Source: RGIG3009 sp045578625
Lineage (GTDB): Bacteria; Bacillota; Clostridia; Oscillospirales; Acutalibacteraceae
Assembly: GCA_045578625.1 (NCBI GenBank)
Contig: JAZNKN010000066.1
Span: 1-18,733, forward strand
Length of the DNA stretch: 18,733 nucleotides
Direction of reading: 5' to 3'
Positions within the stretch are counted from its first letter, which is position 1; each line of letters begins with the position of its first letter. The notes beneath the pieces were generated by a model. It saw only the letters and a list, made by a program, of their open reading frames with translations. It was not told the DNA's origin and made no database searches. A program made the translations under genes and the position numbers. This document shows, piece after piece, positions 15,400-18,733 of this stretch.

Positions 15400-16703
15400 A
15401 CCTCTACCTCCTCTAATGCCGTCAGCGCACGCTGCGCCAGTGCCGCGTACCGCTGCCGTTTGTCACGGATCTGCTCGGACAGCGGCGGCAGCACGCCGAA
15501 ATTCGCCCCCATGGGCTGAAACTCCTTCACAGATGTATCGCTGATATGATGAGACAACGCACCCATCATCGTCTCGGGCGGCAACACCAGCGGCGGCTGA
15601 CCTCGCAGCGCCCGCACAGCGTTTTTACCGGCCAGAATACCGGATGCCGCCGATTCCATATACCCTTCCACACCGGTCATTTGTCCGGCGAAGAAGAGAT
15701 GCGGCAGCGCCTTGCAGCGGAAATCTCCCGTCAATAGGCGCGGCGAATCCAAAAAGGTGTTGCGGTGCATTACACCGTACCGTACGAATTCCGCGTTGCC
15801 CAACCCGGGGATCATAGAAAACACTCGCTTTTGCTCCGCGAATTTCAGGTTGGTCTGGAAGCCCACCAGATTGTACAGCGTGCCGGACGCATTTTCCGTC
15901 CGCAGTTGCAGCACCGCCCACGGACGGTGACCGGTGCGGGGGTCACGCAGACCCACCGGCTTCATCGGGCCGAAGCGGATGGCGTCCGTTCCGCGGCTCG
16001 CCAACACCTCGATCGGCATACAGCCCTCGTAGACCTTGGGCTTGTCAAACTCATGCAGCAGCGCCCGCTCGGCGTTGACGAGCGCCTCGTGAAACGTCTC
16101 GTATTCCGCCTTGTTCATCGGGCAGTTGATATAATCGCCCTCGCCGCTTTCCTCGCGGTCGTACCGCGAAGCACGAAACGCAACCGACATATCCACACTG
16201 TCCGCCGTCACAATGGGAGCGGCGGCATCGTAAAAGCTCAAGCCGTCGCCGAACCGTCGCGCGATATCGTCGGCCAGTGCGTCCGATGTCAGCGGGCCGG
16301 TGGCCACCACCGTCAACCCTTCCTCAGGCAATGCCGTAACCTCGCGATGCTCCACCGTAATGAGCGGATGCTCGGTGATGCGCTGTGTCACGCCGGCGGA
16401 GAACCGATCCCGATCCACTGCCAACGCGCCGCCGGCAGGGACGGAACAGCCCCGCGCCACGGCGACACACACCGACCCCAGACGCGCCATTTCCTCTTTC
16501 AAAAGCCCCGCCGCGCTTTCCAGACGTGCCGCCTTGAGCGAGTTGGAACAGACCAGCTCGGCTAACGCCGGCTCGTGGTGCGCAGGGGTGTATTTGTGCG
16601 GCTTCATTTCGACAAGCGTGACCGCTACACCGGCGTTGGCGATCGCCCAAGCGGCTTCACAGCCCGCCAGACCGCCGCCCAGCACGGTGATATGCTCACT
16701 CAT
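15396..16703 (-). CDS. trmFO: methylenetetrahydrofolate--tRNA-(uracil-54-C5)-methyltransferase TrmFO
   Basis: A 435-residue flavoprotein that makes ribothymidine at position 54 of the tRNA T-loop, with methylenetetrahydrofolate as carbon donor. The FAD-binding Rossmann start is VLGGGLAGCEAA (7-18). The conserved cysteines are present: C52 in ELVCSNSLKA and C228 in VYEGCMPIEV, matching positions discussed for the B. subtilis enzyme. The C-terminal FAD segment reads FFAGQMTGVEGYMESAASG. I chose the ATG at 16703 because the Rossmann strand follows at once and GGGGGAAG lies about 6-8 nt upstream; a longer in-frame start at 16730 adds nine residues out of character. It overlaps the end of topA by 8 nt, and topA-trmFO is a common pairing in Firmicutes (known from B. 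subtilis as topA-gid). Confidence 0.97.
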   Translation of the reverse strand: MSEHITVLGGGLAGCEAAWAIANAGVAVTLVEMKPHKYTPAHHEPALAELVCSNSLKAARLESAAGLLKEEMARLGSVCVAVARGCSVPAGGALAVDRDRFSAGVTQRITEHPLITVEHREVTALPEEGLTVVATGPLTSDALADDIARRFGDGLSFYDAAAPIVTADSVDMSVAFRASRYDREESGEGDYINCPMNKAEYETFHEALVNAERALLHEFDKPKVYEGCMPIEVLASRGTDAIRFGPMKPVGLRDPRTGHRPWAVLQLRTENASGTLYNLVGFQTNLKFAEQKRVFSMIPGLGNAEFVRYGVMHRNTFLDSPRLLTGDFRCKALPHLFFAGQMTGVEGYMESAASGILAGKNAVRALRGQPPLVLPPETMMGALSHHISDTSVKEFQPMGANFGVLPPLSEQIRDKRQRYAALAQRALTALEEVEV

Positions 16704-18733
16704 CGGACTTCCCCCGACCGGCCTTTTCATAGCCGCAGCCCTCGGTCAGGCACTCTACGCCCGCACTGCGGCCTTTTTTGCGGAACAGGGTCTTGCCGCA
16801 GTTGGGGCAGACCTGTGCCGTCGGCTCGTTCCAGGTCACAAAATCACACTTGGGATACTTCTCGCAGCCGTAGAACACGCGGCCGCGCTTGGACTTCTTC
16901 GCCACCACCGCGCCGCCGCACTTGGGGCAAACGCCGGCGGTCTTGTTCATCAGCGGTTTGGCGTTCTTGCACTCCGGATACCCGGGGCACGCCAAGAACT
17001 TGCCAAAGCGACCGCTCTTGATGACCATGTGGCGACCGCACTTTTCACAGATCTCCTCGGTCTCCTCCTCCGGCACCTGAATACGCTCGCCGGACAGCGT
17101 TTCCTCCGCCTTGGCCAACGTCTGCGCAAAGCCGTCGTAGAAGGTGTGCAGCATCTGGATCCAATCGCAATCACCGGACTCCACCTCGTCGAGCTGACGC
17201 TCCATGTTGGCGGTAAATTCGGTGTCCACGACCTCGGGGAACTGATCCTTCATCAGCTGCGTGGTCACTTCGCCCAGTGCCGTCGGCTTGAGCGACTTGC
17301 CCTCGCGTTCGATGTATTCCCGCGTCAAAATGGTGCTGATGGTCGGCGCATAGGTGGACGGACGGCCGATGCCGTTCTCCTCCAACGCCTTGATGAGTGT
17401 GGCTTCGGTATAGCGCGCCGGCGGCTGCGTGAAATGCTGCGCACTCTGCAGTTCGTTCAGTGTCAGCACGTCGCCCTCGTTCAGCAACGGAAGCGCGCCA
17501 CCGTCCTCGTCCTCCTCGTCACGGCTCTCCGTGTACAGCGTGGTATAGCCGTCAAACCGTACGGTGTAACCGGAGGCGCGGAACACGTACTTGCCGGCGG
17601 TGATATCCGCCTGACAGGTATCCTGCACGCAGTTTGCCATCAGGCTGGCAATGAAGCGCTCCCACACCAGCTTGTACAAACGGTATTGGTCGTTCGTCAA
17701 ATATTGCTTGACCTTATCCGGAGACAGCGACGGTACCGAGGGGCGGATGGCCTCATGGGCATCCTGCGCGCCCTTGCGGGACTTGTAGTGCCGCGCCTTT
17801 TCGGGCAAATACTGTTCGCCGTAGCGCTGACGGATGTATTCGTTACCGTCGCGACGGGCATCCTCGGAGATGCGCAGCGAGTCGGTACGCATATAGGTGA
17901 TAAGACCCATCGCGCCAAGCTCACCCAGCTCCACACCTTCGTACAGCTCCTGCGCCGCTTTCATCGTGCGCTTGGAGGAGAAGCCTAGTTTGCGGCTGGC
18001 CTCCTGCTGCATCGTTGAGGTGATAAAGGGCGGCGCAGGCGACACCTTGCGCACACCACGCTTGACCGCGGCCACGGTAAAGGTCTCGGGGCGGATCTCC
18101 GCCAGAATGGCGTCGGCCTGCTCCTTGTCGCGGATCTTCAACTTGCTCTTACCGGCACTGTACAGTCGCGCGGTAAAGGGCTTCTCTCCACCTGCTGCAG
18201 ACAGCAGTGCGTCGATAGTCCAGTATTCCTCGCTGACAAACGCGCGGATCTCGTTTTCGCGATCCACCACGATGCTGACCGCCGCCGATTGCACACGGCC
18301 AGCCGACAGACCCTTGCGGATCTTTTTCCACAAGAACGGACTCAGCTGATAGCCCACCAGACGGTCCAGTGCGCGGCGCGCCTGCTGTGCGTTGACAAGA
18401 TCCATATCCACCTTGCGGGGAGATCGCATGCCCTGCTGCACGCCGCTTTTGGTGATCTCGTTAAAGGTCACGCGGTTTTTCTCATCGAGGTCCACCTTCA
18501 GCATCTGCGCCAGATGCCAGGAGATCGCCTCACCCTCGCGGTCCGGGTCGGTCGCGAGAATGACGCCGCTGCTCTGTGCCGCCAGCTCCTTGAGTCGACG
18601 GATCAGCGCCGATTTACCGGCAATATCCACGTAGCGCAGCTTAAAATCCTTCTTAACATCCACACCCAGCAGGCTTTTGGGCAGATCACGGATGTGCCCC
18701 ATGGAGGCGACGACCTCGTAACCGGCACCCAGG
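16696..18733 (-). CDS. topA: DNA topoisomerase I, 5' end beyond window edge
   Basis: Type IA topoisomerase that relaxes negative supercoils by passing DNA through a transient single-strand break. The frame stays open to base 18733 (upstream residues read LGAGYEVVAS), so the ATG at 18702 is internal; roughly 35 N-terminal residues, including the first TOPRIM strand, are off the window. Visible features are the TOPRIM DPDREGEA at about 18549-18526, the catalytic tyrosine in GLITYMRTDS (codon at 17893-17895), and ENGIGRPSTYAPTI further on. Three C-terminal Cys4 zinc fingers follow: CEKCG...CPGYPEC, CPKCG...CEKYPKC and CPNCG...CLTEGC. The tail GRGKSDE overlaps trmFO by 8 nt. In many Firmicutes dprA lies upstream; that cannot be checked here. 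Confidence 0.97.
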   Translation of the reverse strand, partial: LGAGYEVVASMGHIRDLPKSLLGVDVKKDFKLRYVDIAGKSALIRRLKELAAQSSGVILATDPDREGEAISWHLAQMLKVDLDEKNRVTFNEITKSGVQQGMRSPRKVDMDLVNAQQARRALDRLVGYQLSPFLWKKIRKGLSAGRVQSAAVSIVVDRENEIRAFVSEEYWTIDALLSAAGGEKPFTARLYSAGKSKLKIRDKEQADAILAEIRPETFTVAAVKRGVRKVSPAPPFITSTMQQEASRKLGFSSKRTMKAAQELYEGVELGELGAMGLITYMRTDSLRISEDARRDGNEYIRQRYGEQYLPEKARHYKSRKGAQDAHEAIRPSVPSLSPDKVKQYLTNDQYRLYKLVWERFIASLMANCVQDTCQADITAGKYVFRASGYTVRFDGYTTLYTESRDEEDEDGGALPLLNEGDVLTLNELQSAQHFTQPPARYTEATLIKALEENGIGRPSTYAPTISTILTREYIEREGKSLKPTALGEVTTQLMKDQFPEVVDTEFTANMERQLDEVESGDCDWIQMLHTFYDGFAQTLAKAEETLSGERIQVPEEETEEICEKCGRHMVIKSGRFGKFLACPGYPECKNAKPLMNKTAGVCPKCGGAVVAKKSKRGRVFYGCEKYPKCDFVTWNEPTAQVCPNCGKTLFRKKGRSAGVECLTEGCGYEKAGRGKSDE

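Noticed and set aside
16300..17988. A 562-codon plus-strand open frame antisense to topA and trmFO
   Set aside because: It crosses two well-identified minus-strand genes and shows no motifs; it is a compositional shadow.
1..18733. Mobile elements, CRISPR repeats, prophage, toxin-antitoxin or defence genes
   Set aside because: I looked on both strands and found no transposase, integrase, direct-repeat array or defence-type domain. All coding space is taken by conserved housekeeping genes.

Overview
The window is 18.7 kb of gene-dense bacterial chromosome, and every real gene in it reads on the minus strand. The set of genes and their order (topA-trmFO-plsX-acp-like-rnc-smc-ftsY-rdgB-yhbY-nadD/yqeK-LCP-rsfS-leuS, then rpsU, then yqeG) point to a low-copy housekeeping region of a Firmicute of class Clostridia. 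Folate-type TrmFO, YqeG, YqeK, an LCP protein beside rsfS and a consensus sigma-A promoter all fit that. Composition is moderately GC-rich, which would suit an Oscillospiraceae/Ruminococcaceae-type gut anaerobe. The family assignment is inference, and no species can be named from this window. I see no mobile elements, rRNA, tRNA, CRISPR array or phage genes.

Layout, in the direction of transcription (right to left). From the right edge to 2768 runs one tightly packed block of 13 genes: topA (5' end off the window), trmFO, plsX, an acyl-carrier-protein-like gene, rnc, smc, ftsY, rdgB, yhbY, a nadD-yqeK fusion, an LCP-family cell-wall gene, rsfS and leuS. Gaps are 0-35 nt, and many junctions are 4-nt ATGA-type overlaps. 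The block ends in a strong intrinsic terminator (2727-2758). A 187-nt intergenic space then carries a near-consensus sigma-A promoter (2648-2676) driving rpsU (S21), which has its own terminator (2376-2399). Just after that terminator come yqeG, an endonuclease-IV-like TIM-barrel gene and an M24 Xaa-Pro peptidase cut by the left edge, again joined by ATGA overlaps. No separate promoter is evident for this trio.

Functions. The long block groups chromosome and envelope growth functions: DNA topology (TopA), chromosome condensation (SMC), protein targeting (FtsY), phospholipid synthesis (PlsX), wall-polymer attachment (LCP), RNA processing and tRNA modification (RNase III, TrmFO), ribosome assembly and silencing (YhbY, RsfS), nucleotide and NAD housekeeping (RdgB, NadD, YqeK) and leucyl-tRNA charging (LeuS). 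This is ordinary core genome, and I found no undescribed multi-gene system. The points worth a second look are divergent members of known families: an ACP-like protein with no phosphopantetheine serine in the acpP slot, a NadD-YqeK fusion, an LCP protein whose catalytic motifs are eroded, and an endonuclease-IV relative with one metal ligand replaced.
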